Shown here piece by piece: positions 13,397 through 24,272 of a stretch of DNA of 64,000 bases (position 1 is the first letter of the stretch; each line of letters opens with the position of its first letter). The stretch is from Camphora micrantha (lineage: Eukaryota; Streptophyta; Magnoliopsida; Laurales; Lauraceae), in the NCBI GenBank assembly GCA_003546025.1, contig QPKB01000002.1, positions 63,159,105-63,223,104 on the forward strand. The letters run 5' to 3'. The position numbers and the translations under genes are program-made. Under the pieces are notes generated by a model. That model made no database searches. It had not been told where the DNA came from and saw nothing but the letters and a program-made list of their open reading frames with translations.

Positions 13397-13805
13397 GGCC
13401 GCTAGTAATGGTGTGTGTGAGTGAAGAGTGTGGGAGAGAGATTTGCTTGGTTGGTTTGTTTTTCAGCTTTTGTTGTAAAATAACTACTGTAGTGATGGTG
13501 TCAAGGAAGGTAAAACTTTTGGGGTGTATTATTGCAAGGTATCACATATGTGCAAGTTGGTGATGACTGATGACAGGGAAAGTCGTTGGGACTACAAGAA
13601 AAATGCCAATTGAGTGATTCTGATTGGGCAGAGGGCTGTAGCACTATGGGTTCTACGTTCTCTGGGTTTCAGTGCCATCTTTGGATCCATATGTTACATG
13701 TATACAAGAATATGGTAGGGTTATTGCTGGGGTATCCAATGTCAATAGGTCGGGCTTTGATGTGTCCAAGCCCTGCTAATTTAATACTGGCCTACAAGAT
13801 TAAGG
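13397..13805 (-). promoter_or_regulatory. Upstream region of OPT copy 1
   Basis: Sequence 5' of the OPT start, closely matched by 30170-30540 in unit 2, so both genes share proximal upstream DNA. No clear TATA box was identified. In copy 1 this region is cut short by the LINE insertion about 420 bp from the ATG, while copy 2 continues uninterrupted. Calling it the promoter is inference from position. Confidence 0.4.
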
Positions 13806-13816
13806 GTGGGCTTTGA

Positions 13817-14461
13817 CCAGAGTTTTCAAACTTCTCTCCTAATGATGTTATTATTAACAGGGAAGTTTGCATGGGGTGCGGACCAACAAAGGAGAGGATG
13901 TCAATTCTTTGGTCTCCTCCCCAACTTGATTCGCTTAAGTTCAATGTCGATGGTGCGGCGAGAGGTAAACCAGGCCCAACAGGTATTGGGGGTGTTCTTC
14001 ATAATAGCAATGGTGATGTCCTTTTTATGTTTTCAAAAAAGGTTGGCTTCTGTGATTCCAATGAAGCGGAGGTACTAGTTATTTTAGAAACTCTCTGTTG
14101 CTTTAAGAGAAATTTTCACGGTGCCATTATTGTGGAGAGTGACTCTTCTGATGCAATTGCTTGGATGTCTAATAGAAAGATCAACCCTTTGAAACTTCAA
14201 TTTCTTTTTAATGAGATCCGGGTGTTGTCGACCTCTTCCTCCATGGTCTTCCGTCACGAACTACGATTGGCCAACTCTTTTGCCGATGCTTTGGCTAAAC
14301 ATGGGGTTGAGAGAGTGTCTCCTTGGGAGGGTGTGATTATGTAAATTGTGTTAGATGGGGTACAATCCTTTTGTACATCCCTTTTATCTTTTTTTGTATT
14401 TTCTTTCTCCTTTCATAAAAGTTTTTGTTACCGTTTCAAAATAATAATAATAATAATAATT
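13817..14461 (+). mobile_element. 5'-truncated L1-type LINE with RNase H domain
   Basis: An open stretch ending at 14344 encodes the C-terminal RNase H domain of a plant LINE. FNVDGAARGKPGP and GGVLHNSNGD carry the first catalytic Asp, EAEV the Glu, ESDSS the second Asp, and NSFADALAKHGV is the typical end. A short 3' UTR and an (ATA)n tail follow (about 14438-14461). Everything 5' of this domain is missing, as expected from incomplete reverse transcription. Unit 2 lacks the insertion: homology breaks near 13800 and resumes near 14462. A clean target duplication could not be assigned because bases at the site also changed. Confidence 0.85.
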
Positions 14462-14691
14462 TTGGCCTATATGTTGAACCCAAGCCTAGCTGTTGCAAGG
14501 TTTCGAGCCCATGTTAGGTCCTGAGTCCAGTAGTTTTAACTGGAAAGTTGTTGGCTGTTTAAAAAAGGGAATGTGTTAAACTAGGTGTCGTCATTTCTTT
14601 ATTATAAACCAATGAAAGTAAAATTTTTGTTCATGCTTACTAAAAATAGAGAGCATCAAATAATAAACTTAGATCATTGTATATGTGTGTG

Positions 14692-14733
<42 letters not shown>
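14692..14733. repeat. (TA)n-(GA)n compound microsatellite
   Basis: A TA run followed by gagaga. It is conserved at the matching place in unit 2 (about 30767-30809) with a different repeat number. Confidence 0.85.
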
Positions 14734-14735
<2 letters not shown>

Positions 14736-14793
14736 TAAATTATGCTAGTGGCAACAGCCTATATGATCATTATAAATTATAAATTAGAATTTA

Positions 14794-14970
14794 CTATTTT
14801 TTTCTTTTTTCTTTTTTTTGGCTAACGGAGGGTTTCCAACCCTTTGGGCCGGACTAATCCCTTCCGGGCCCAGAGAGAAGCCGGGAAAAACCCCTATGAC
14901 CCCCACGTAATAGAACTAGTGGACTCATCCCAGGTGGTAGTACTAGTGGACTCAACCTTCGGTTCTTGAA
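14794..14970 (-). mobile_element. Au-like SINE with 13-bp TSD
   Basis: Flanked by perfect 13-base duplications aaattagaattta (14781-14793 and 14971-14983). The insert has its A-rich tail on the left (T-rich on the plus strand), so it lies on the minus strand. Its body (tttccaacccttt, ggactaatccc, actagtggactca) is shared with the SINE copies at 11770, 28531 and 59450. The tRNA-like head is missing, so the copy is 5'-truncated. The same insertion occurs in unit 2, so it predates the duplication. Confidence 0.8.
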
Positions 14971-15525
14971 AAATTAGAATTTATTCAGTTACCATGCCTA
15001 CTTGATCCAAGGACAGATCTAGGATTTTCTTCTAGTGGGGGGCAAAGTTGATTGGCTAGTAATGTTAGTGGGCCCCAGATATGAAAAATTTAAACCATTC
15101 AAGAAATGACCCCTTCCCTTGTTATCTACATAAGATTCTCTTAAAAAGAAAGACTTCTCTTACAAATAGATTACGTGTAAAGTCCAACTCTACGGGGCTT
15201 ATTAGGATCAGTATTTGATTAATTTAGCTCCTTTCAATTTTATATCCCCACCTTGATTTAGAACCATGCCATGTTTTGATGCTCATTGATACTTTTACCC
15301 ACTATTAGATTGGATCTCATAAGAGTGAGAAATTATTATTAAAATAGTGTTAGACATTTAGATTGTTAAATCAAAAGCTCTGATGATTTCAATGCAGATG
15401 CCATCTAAATAGTAGAGATAGTGAAAAGAGATGGATGCCTTGATCTATTAATTGTAATATGACATTGAAATTATAACTTGTTCAATTAAAAATAAATGTA
15501 AGCTATGATGTCGTAAGTGATAGAC

Positions 15526-15978
15526 GGCCCTGGGCCAGTCTGGGCTAATGAGATTTGACATAGAGCCCAAGCTCATTATTATATTCTCTTACTGTTTGGG
15601 CCTGACCTTGGCCTGCCATCTTTAAAAAATCTGTCCAATCTCATGTGAAAGTGGTCTGGAGGGCTAGACCAGCCCATGCCAGCCCTAGTCTTTGATTTGC
15701 AATGAACCCCAGGACATGTACCAACAGTCCAACATCCAAATAAAAATGGGTCAAAATATTTGAGACCGTTGGGCCTGGGTCGGGCTGTGCCTGGTGCTAG
15801 GCAGGGCTGCCCGCAGGCTTGGGGGCGCTGGCCCAGCATGGCACGGATTTTATCTGGGCCGTGCCATGGGCCCGGTAGCCCTGGCCCAGAGGGGGACCCT
15901 CGGGCCGGGTTGTGCCAGCCTGTTGACCAAGTCATGCCTGGCCTGGGCTTGAGCTGCCCTCCATTTTTACATGCCTAG
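15526..15978. repeat. GC-rich ggcc/ccagg repeat, copy in B1
   Basis: A GC-rich island of gggcc, ctggcc and gcccagg motifs in otherwise AT-rich DNA. It is repeated at about 31590-32056 and 36022-36483. Long frames on both strands here come from base composition. It looks like the low-complexity interior of a non-autonomous DNA transposon (end motif catgtaaaaatgg on the minus strand), but no terminal repeat or target duplication was found. Confidence 0.6.
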
Positions 15979-17040
15979 TTACTCGATCCCTGTTTTGTAG
16001 TTTGGATATTTGGAACCTGTTTTTCTTGCCCATTAATGGCGGCTAGGTGATTTAACTTTTGTAAGTGAGTCAGTTCCACCTTTCTGTAGCCCAATTCACA
16101 CATATCATAAGCTGCCTTATTTGATGAAATGAATTTCATATCCATGGCTCAATTGATTACGTGTGAAATATATCCTACAGGCTGCAGTATGTATGAGTTG
16201 CAAAGGACTGCCAGTGCCACTCCTGCAGAAGTGAAATGTGGAGCTACCTAGCTTGACAAACCTACACCTTACGATTGCCTTTTCGTTAGAAAAGTTTACT
16301 GAATACTAATGCTTAATCAAGGTTAGAAAACTCATGACTCGGACTCGACTTGTCCAATGCAAAGAAAATTGATTTGGATAGAGTCACTGCGGTGACACGA
16401 AAGAATCATGTTTTTTTTTTAATAATTTTAAAAATATTTAAAAATAAATTCGGTATTTATAAAATATAAAAAATAATATTTCTTTACATGCATTCAAGAT
16501 GATCAATCCAAATTAATAAATTTATATATACAAGAAAAGTACAATAATAAAAGATAAAAGAAAGAATATTGGATACTACATAATATGTTATCCAAATATT
16601 GACCGTAAAAAAATAAATATAAGTTTCAAAATTCATTTTAATTATCATTTTTAAATTACCGACTTTAAACCTCATACATAATTACTTATAAGTAAATTAT
16701 AATTATTTAAAATTAAATCTTTCTATTAAATAATTTAAAATATAAATAATTTATTAAAATGAGATTACTCGAGGTATTTTTGTCTAAACCCTTTTTTGTT
16801 AAAATGAGATAGTCGGAACAATCAAAAGTCATTGGGAGAGTTTTCCAACCATACGCTAAATCTAATCAAGTCGGAAGAAAATCTCATGGAGATATGACTA
16901 GACGAATTCCATGTTGGAATTATAGGGCCATGATGAATAAAGGACAAAGAAGGAATCTCGTCCGTAATTGGCTAGCTAGCTGATCCGGACTTTTCCACAG
17001 ACATGTAGGTCGGCCCCAAATAAACTGATGGAGTTATGAT

Positions 17041-17180
17041 GAGCTGTGATACACAAACAGATTCTGGGACCGGTCTTTGGACTGATCCCAAAGTTTTAAT
17101 CCAAATATTAGAATATTGGATGAAAACTTTGGAGTCGGTCCAAAAACCGGTCCCAAAGTTTTGTCCATTTAGACTATTAC
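17041..17180. mobile_element. MITE with 9-bp TSD, private to unit 1
   Basis: A 140-bp insertion between agttatgat (17032-17040) and agttacgat (17181-17189). Most of it folds on itself: gggaccggtctttggact on the left pairs with gggaccggtttttggacc read from the right strand, and the arms meet at an AT-rich loop near 17100-17120. The matching sites near 33091-33106 and 37526-37541 are uninterrupted single copies. The 9-base duplication fits a Mutator-like source; the family was not verified. Confidence 0.82.
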
Positions 17181-17454
17181 AGTTACGATTTCCAAAGACT
17201 AAGGATGGTTCCACGAAGTTTCTTCCTACAAGAATACTGCAAGGGCCAGAATTTGTAGCAGGACCTTTATCCCTCCATCCAACTCCCTCCACTTACATTC
17301 CATCTTGATTGGACACTCGACTGTATTCCATTTTCCTCCTCCCACAAACAAACAAACGGCCCCAAAGGGACCTTTCCATCTGATTGTGGCCTCACGGCCT
17401 CACCTGGCTGTCGCCGTCCACTTGGCTGGTGAATATCCTCCCTCATTACATTAT

Positions 17455-18300
17455 CACTGTGTGGGGGCATTTTCATAATCCCGAGATAAGTCTTGATTTT
17501 GATAAATAAAGTCCATCTTGATCTCGGTTTCTGAACCTCGGTAGCAGTACCACTTCATGCTGGACTCGGACTAGCTTCGGTAAAAGTACCAACTAAGCTC
17601 GTCTCGGCCTAACACAGTTCAGTAATGGTACCAATCCTGTACAGTTCGGCAACAGTTTCAAGATGCGTCATCAAACAAGGTTGTACTTGACTTCGGTATC
17701 TCCCTCAGCTCGGTCGACCAAGAAGGGTATTAGATGTCAATCAGCATTAATAGAATTGTGGCTATATGTTGACAGATAAGATGGGCGCCGGATATAGATA
17801 GGGTGTTGTCCTTATCCGACGATTACATCAGTAATCATACAAAAGGCCAAGGTATGGTCCGATTGAACAGTACCTCCACCTACCCCCACTGAAGAGAAAA
17901 TGTATGGTCTGATGGGACAATGCCTCCACCTACCTCCACTGAGAAAGGATCTAAGGTGATTAGCGCCTATATATATGCATGAGGTAAAACCAGCAAATGT
18001 ATGCAAACACAATATACTCATAGCTCTCCCTTCTTCTCCACTCATTCATCCTTTGTTGAGTTGTTGAATTAACCTAGGCATCGGAGTGCCTTCGGCTGGC
18101 TACAGTCAGTGCCTCTAACCTTCTTTTTTTTTTTCTGGCTTCAGGAGCTACTCTCTTTCCCAAACTAACTTAGGCATCGGAGTGCCTTCGGCTGGCTGCA
18201 GTCAGGACCTCTAACCTTCTTCTTTTTTTTTTTCAGGCTTCAGGAGCTACTCTCTTTCCCAAAAACTTTACAGCAAATCCTACTTAACCTAAGTCCGTAA
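17455..18300 (+). mobile_element. LTR-like retrotransposon fragment (B1)
   Basis: Starts near tgtgtgggggcattttcat, has a TATA-like tatatata near 17970, and continues into a leader-like stretch with ggcatcggagtgccttcgg, a motif style common near the transcript start in plant Gypsy LTRs. It is present in B3 (about 37800-38500) and deleted in B2. The end is not a clean CA and no target duplication was found, so the boundaries and class are inferred. Confidence 0.5.
18071..18262. repeat. Tandem duplication, two ~96-bp units
   Basis: The segment from aacctaggcatcgg through ggagctactctctttcc repeats once, starting at about 18071 and 18167. Unit 3 (about 38398-38490) has one unit, so this is a private expansion in unit 1. 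Confidence 0.85.
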
Positions 18301-19029
18301 TTTTTAAGTACTTATACTCAGAGGTTGCAGACGTGACGCCTGAGGAAGTTTACTTGGGGATGTTGGTTTTGATGCACTAATAAAGTTGAGGGGTAAAGAT
18401 ACCGCCAATGGTCAAATTTTTTTTTTTTTTTTTTTATCTTTACCTCGTTTGAGTGGTTAAGAACCTGCAGTGAAGTTAAAGTTTCCATCCTGTGGACGAC
18501 TCATGTCACTCTTATTTTATTTTTACCATAAAAACTTTACCCGTAAAAAGTCTGATAAAATAAAGCCCATACAAAAAATAATAACTTTTATACTCTTCCT
18601 TTCTCGGCTTACTTTATACAAAATAAACACAAACATTACTTCACCACTAATAACATCTCACTTTTTTCATTGATGTGATACCCAGTTCTTCTTTATTCAT
18701 AAACAAAATAAATATGCTTTTATGTGGGTACGATAGGGTTTAAAAAAATAAACCATAATCTCAAATGTTGAATCAGCCAAGCTGAAACGTCTCCCATGCA
18801 GCCCGGCCACATATTGGTAATCTGCAGATCTATTGCTTTGTTTCATTCTTTTTATTTAAAACAATAATAATTTTAGGTTCCTTTTTAAGTGATTTTAGAT
18901 ATGAATAAAATAAGAAAATAAAATGAAAACAGAGTTATGAATAAAATTGAAAGTTTAGAATAAACACATAAAATCAGTATCAGTCGTGGTCAAAACCTTG
19001 TTTGTATATATATAAATATATATATATAT

Positions 19030-19180
19030 GAAAAATATTTAAGTGCATCTATCCTTCACCATGTATGGTGAGAGACACCCCTTTTTGAAAAGTTTTAAGT
19101 ACAAAGGGCTTTTGTACTTTTTAGGAAGATCCCCTTTTATACTTAAAACTTACCCAAAAGAGATGTCCCTCACCACACAT

Positions 19181-19182
<2 letters not shown>
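19030..19182. mobile_element. Hairpin MITE inside a (TA)n tract (C1)
   Basis: About 45-bp imperfect inverted arms (from ccatgtatggtgag at ~19060, and ending ctcaccacacatgg at 19182) enclose a gtacaaag/ctttgtac-type centre. The element is bounded by TA runs at about 19008-19029 and 19183-19222. Elements that insert into TA microsatellites are known in plants; membership in any named family was not tested. Related elements sit at 20667, 34214 and 39448. Confidence 0.7.

Positions 19183-19222
<40 letters not shown>
19183..19222. repeat. (TA)n microsatellite
   Basis: An uninterrupted TA run on the right side of the C1 hairpin, passing into cacgcacacg. Lengths differ at the same site in the other C copies. 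Confidence 0.9.
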
Positions 19223-19224
<2 letters not shown>

Positions 19225-20612
19225 GCACACGCTAACTTTGACTTTGGTTTCCATATTCCCCAAGCTTTTGACAACTGAAGTTTCAGGCCCCTTGTGTCTG
19301 ATTGAAAGCTAGAATTGACATAATCTGCATTTTAGTCGGGCCATGATTTATATACAGGTGGAACCCAATTCTCATCGGTGGGAGTTAAGCCTTATACATT
19401 GCCAACACTCTGTGGTTCCAGCTCTCATCACATATAAAACAATGATCAGGTCCTAACATCAAACCATCCTATTCCTAGCCACTAATTGATCCATGTGTGC
19501 CCCAACTATTAGTTACTGGGAGTTGAAACTAAACTCCAAATGTCCACTATTCTAATGTAATGGTCAAAATGAACGACGCGCTGGTGCAAATCACTCAGGG
19601 TCGTTGCCTGGTTTGGGCCCGGTCAAAGCATACTAAAAGCCTGGCTCATCTAATTATTGGGTCTAATATTCAGAGTGATCTAGCCACAGGCCTGAATGTC
19701 AGGATCAAGCCCACCCATTCGCAAAAGCTTTATAGCAAATCCTACTTAACCTAAGTTCATAATTTTTAGGCACTTATACTTACAGGTTGCAGACGTGACT
19801 CCTGATTTAGATCATTGTGACCATGGTCCCCCCCCCCTCCCCCCGGTCGGTTACCAAAATAGGTTGGTTACCAACATCTAATCTTATGAGTAATGGAACA
19901 AGCAGATATTAACCATTTGCTCTTTAATGTAAGGAAGTTTACTTGGGGATGTTGGTTTTGATGCACTAATAAAGTCGAGGGGTAAAGATACAGCCAATGG
20001 TCAATTTTTATTTTTATTTTTATTTTTTTATCTTTACCTCGTTTGAGTGGTTAAGAACCTGCAGTGAAGTTAAAGTTTCCATCCTGTGGACAACTCATGT
20101 CACTAGCTCTTACTTTATTTTTAGCATAAAAACATTACCAGTAAAAAGTCTGATAAAATAAAGTCCATATAAAAAATAATAACTTTTATACTCTTCCTTT
20201 CTCGGCTTACCTTATACAAAATAAACACAAAAATTACTTCACCACTAATAACATCTCACTTTTTTCATTGATGTGATATCCACTCGTTCTTTACTCATAA
20301 TTAATATAAATATGCTTTTATGTGGGTACGATAGGGGTTAAAAAAAAAAAAAAAAAAAAACCCATCATCTCAAATGTTGTATCAGCCAAGCTGAAACCTC
20401 TCCCATGCAGCCCGCCCACATATTGGTATTCTGCAGATTTATTGCTTTGTTTCATTCTTTTTATTTAAAACAATAATAAATTTAGGTTCCTTTTTAAGTG
20501 ATTTTAGATATGAATAAAATAACAAAATAAAATGAAAACAGAGTTATGAATAAAATTGAAAGTTTAGAATAAACACATAAAATCAGTATCAGTCGTGGTC
20601 AAAACCTTGTTA

Positions 20613-20668
<56 letters not shown>

Positions 20669-20819
20669 AAAATATTCAAGTGCATCTATCATTCTCCATG
20701 TATGGTGAGGGACATCCATTTTTGGGAAGTTTCAAGTACAAAGGGCTTTTGTACTTTTTGGAAAGATCCCCTTTTGTACTTAAAACTTACCCAAAAGAGG
20801 TATCCCTCACCACACATGG

Positions 20820-20848
<29 letters not shown>
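20613..20848. mobile_element. (TA)n-hairpin-(TA)n (C1')
   Basis: Same arrangement as in C1: TA run 20613-20666, hairpin element 20667-20819 with arms from ccatgtatggtgag to ctcaccacacatgg, TA run 20820-20847. The left TA run is much longer than in C1. Confidence 0.7.
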
Positions 20849-20851
<3 letters not shown>

Positions 20852-21558
20852 TAACTTCGACTTTGGTTTCCATATTCCCCAAGCTTTTGACAACTGAAGT
20901 TTCAGGCCTCTTGTGTCTGATTGAAAGCTAGAATTGACATAATCTGCATTTTAGTCGGGCACTGATTTATATACAGGTGGAACCCAATTCTCATTGGTGG
21001 GAGTTAAGCCTTATACATTGCCAACACTCTGTGGTTCCAGCTCTCATCACATATAAAACAATGATCAGGTCCTAACATCAAACCATCCTATTCCTAGCCA
21101 CTAATTGATCCATGTGTGCCCCAACTATTAGTTACTGGGAGTTGAAACTAAACTCCAAATGTCCACTATTCTAATGTAATGGTCAAAATGAACGACGCGC
21201 TGGTGTAAATCACTGAGGGTCGTTGCCTGGTTTGGGCCCGGTCAGAGCATACTAAAAGCCTGGCTCATCTAATTATTGGGTCTAATATTCAGAGTGATGA
21301 TCTAGCCACAGGCCTGAATGTCAGGATCAAGCCCACCCATTCGCAAAATATACAATATATGCCCATTGGCCATTTGGTTAGATATGCCAGGCTAGGCTGG
21401 GTAAATGGGCTCACCGAAGGACTATTGGTCAGATATGCCAAACTTGATATTTGGACGTTAACGGTTGAGGTTTAAAGAATTTCGGTAAATTTGTTCGTGT
21501 GATATTCTAGGGCTATGCGACATCTCTACATCAATGGGATATCACATAATATTCTCTT

Positions 21559-22262
21559 GAGGATTTTACTGGAAAATACCCAGTATTTATCCGTTGCACT
21601 TGTTAGTGCCTCGAAACACTTTCACCACAGAAGAATTCCTCCCGCCACTTTTTCTTTTGTTTTTTTTAATTATTATTTGAGAGCAACGATAGCGTCTCTT
21701 AATATGAACTTTAGTGACGCTATCGTCACTCGTCTTTATATAAACCCACATTCGAGACTCACTTTTTCTCATCTATAATTATTCGCATCTTCTTAATACT
21801 TGCACGTTTTCGCAAAAGAGACCTTTCATGCACAGAATCTACATCATAACTTCTTTCTATTACTCATCTTAAAGGTTGTTGGCTTCCATTTAAGAGGTCG
21901 GTACACGTTTTGGTACATTTGTGTATACATAAAACTATTAATTGTAGGTTCATGCTATTTATCATCCATTTCCTCTCGCCTTGTATAAGACCCATCTCAG
22001 ATGGCTTCTATGGAACACCATTGATGTGCGTCATTCGGATTAAATGACCTTTGTTAGAATCCCAAATGAAAATCCGCCAACCCATCTCTTTCCTCCATGT
22101 TGAACTTGTTGGCAGCCGTCTCAACCTCTAATGTGTTTATTTATGTAAAAATTGGAAGGGAAGAGCAAGGAAGGGGATAGGAAAGGGTTTGAGATTTAAA
22201 TAAAAAGCCAAAGAGTGACGCTAACAACACTGAGAGACGCTAGGGTCACTCATTTAAAATTG
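21559..22262. mobile_element. Truncated palindrome-rich TIR element (C1')
   Basis: Left terminal repeat starts gaggattttactgg at 21559, followed by the tagtgacgctatcgtcact palindrome near 21711. The right end is lost: the sequence runs into an A-tract at 22262 and switches to unit 2 flank. Full copies are at 35072-35881 and 40373-41197. Confidence 0.7.
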
Positions 22263-24272
22263 AAAAAAAAAAAAAGGAATTACAGGGTTTCATTACATCA
22301 AGACTTCACAGTTACTACAAGATAGGGCCTTGGTTTTCAGATCTGGACTGTTGATCAGATGGACCTCACTGTTCATGAAGGATAAGCTGCAAGTGTCCTA
22401 TTTTGGGAGATATCCATATTTTACATCTAATATGAAACTAAACAAAATATGGGTTAATCTTGTGATTTGTGGAACAGAAGCTTGTTCTTCTTTTTTATTT
22501 ACAACTCTCTTCTTTTTTCTCTACTGCCTGTTTTATTAATGAGATTCTACAGCTGAGTTATCCTGAGCCAAATGCATAGCTTTCCGATGATAATTCCTTC
22601 CTCATAGAATTCTGTTTTAATAAGTTTTGTCACCATTCAATATTACCGAAATTGTAATTTATTAGTTAGAAGTTTTTCTTATTTCTAAGTCCAAGATTTC
22701 AAAAATCAAATGAAAAAAAAATAAAAAATTTTGTTTGACACACATGGTCGCCGAGGTGGAGCCCATGCAAAAGGGTGTGACCACACTCTCACTGCATTCT
22801 TCAATCATTGTACCCCATCCTGTCAAGTTTGGCAGATCTTGTTTCTTTCCAGTTCTTGAAGTGTGAGGATTTCGTGGAAACTCTTCCACAATTCCAGAGA
22901 AAACCAAATGTGGGAAATTTTTTTGGAGCAAAAACAGACACACCACAGGTGGTTTATTATGGTAAAGTCAGCATCGATTACTGAAATTTAATTCCTTCCT
23001 CATAGATATTATGGTAAAGGGATTTTGACCGTATGGCAGTTCTAAGACTGACATTTGCCTTCAATGGTGAGTTGTTCATGCCATATCGTACCAAGTTGTC
23101 CATAAGCGTGGAATGTACTGGGCTGTGAGGCCAACCTGGATCACCCTGACACCCATCAGAGTTTTAATTTTTGGAGGCTCTTGGATTGTTCGTACCAATT
23201 TCGCACCCCTCTTTCTCTATCAATGATGGGATTTAAAGATTTGTTATCCGCCTTGTTGTAACAAATTCGTGTGATTTTAGTTTGCTAAGGAGTTGATAAG
23301 ACTATGCAAGTATGAAGTCTGCAGCAGTTGGAACCTTTTTCTTTTCCTTCTGAAACGGTTGAAGAGAACCATTTTTAGTGATCAAAATAGTTCAACTAAC
23401 AGTTGCACTGTTGGTAAGCATTTGAACAATATTCTTCTTGGTGTTTTTACTAGTTAGTTATTTTCTTGTCAACTGTCCATTTGTGAGCCAATTCAAGTGT
23501 CTATAATTGTTGATTTGTTGGATAGGTAGCTCTTTGATGTGTCGCACATCCACAGCGGTCTTTGTTAAGTTGTAGGGGGTTGCACAAGCTATGGATTGCA
23601 ATGAGCGGACTCTACAAAACTCCTTGATCTTTGGCAATGCAGTTCCTCTTCCAATACAATCTACTCCTCTAACCTTAGTTGCTGCAGGTTGTATTTTAGC
23701 TGCTGTTTTTGTTGATTTTGTGTTTGCGGGTTAGGGATCCTGGTTTCTGGTGGCCTACTCCAGCAGTGATGGACCAAGGAAATTTTCCTTCAGGGGTCAC
23801 TGTTGAACAATAATTATGAGGGGTTTCTACAGCCATATGTAAAAGAGCTTAAAAAAAATTTGAAAATTTTTTGGGCACCTGTGTCCTTCAGCAAGCGTTA
23901 TTTGTATTTTATTCTTTCAGCTTTTAATAAGTTGTTGCCATTAAAAAAATGTACATTTATGGAACTCCTTGGTGACCATGCCCAATAAAAATTGTAGGCC
24001 TTGATGAACTTCTCAACAAGAGCAAGGAAGTAACTGAGCTGTCATTAGGATCATTGCATTTTGCTCATTCCATTAGCCCCATTTACTCTTTGACGGCAAA
24101 AATCCAACAATATATAAAACATGAGGACATGACCTTCCCATGCTCTTGTTTATTTGCAATTTTTGTTACAGAGGCAATCCTAGCACCTGCTATTTTCTAT
24201 TTAGTGTGAATTGAGTACTACAATTACAACAAAACTAAGTTACAGAAGAAGAAAGAAAGGTGGGAAAGAAAA

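Larger units (their letters stand above)
3301..19735. repeat. Segmental duplication unit 1 (A1-B1-C1)
   Basis: A1 (about 3301-15380) matches 22266-31450. B1 (about 15380-18300) matches 31450-33480 and 35881-38500. C1 (about 18300-19735) matches 19736-21340, 33480-34860 and 38500-40150. Agreement is near-continuous, broken by discrete insertions and deletions. Three insertions are private to this unit: the solo LTR at 4217-6600, the LINE fragment at about 13817-14461, and the MITE at 17041-17180. C1 stops short of the inverted-repeat element that ends the other C copies. Confidence 0.9.
19736..22262. repeat. Extra C segment (C1')
   Basis: A second copy of C directly after C1, including the stretch leading into C from the LTR-like region (gctttatagcaaatcc at 19727). 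It extends further than C1 into the inverted-repeat element starting at 21559, then stops in an A-tract where unit 2 begins. No gene is supported in it. Confidence 0.85.

Noticed and set aside
15579..15978. Long overlapping frames on both strands (repeated at 31758-32226 and 36083-36505)
   Set aside because: They follow the GC-rich ggcc repeat; composition removes stop codons on both strands, the protein is Gly/Pro/Arg-rich without a domain, and frames break among the three copies.
21515..21778. 87-codon frame also found at 40329-40592
   Set aside because: It lies across the end of the inverted-repeat element and its palindromes; conservation follows from the duplication, not from coding constraint.
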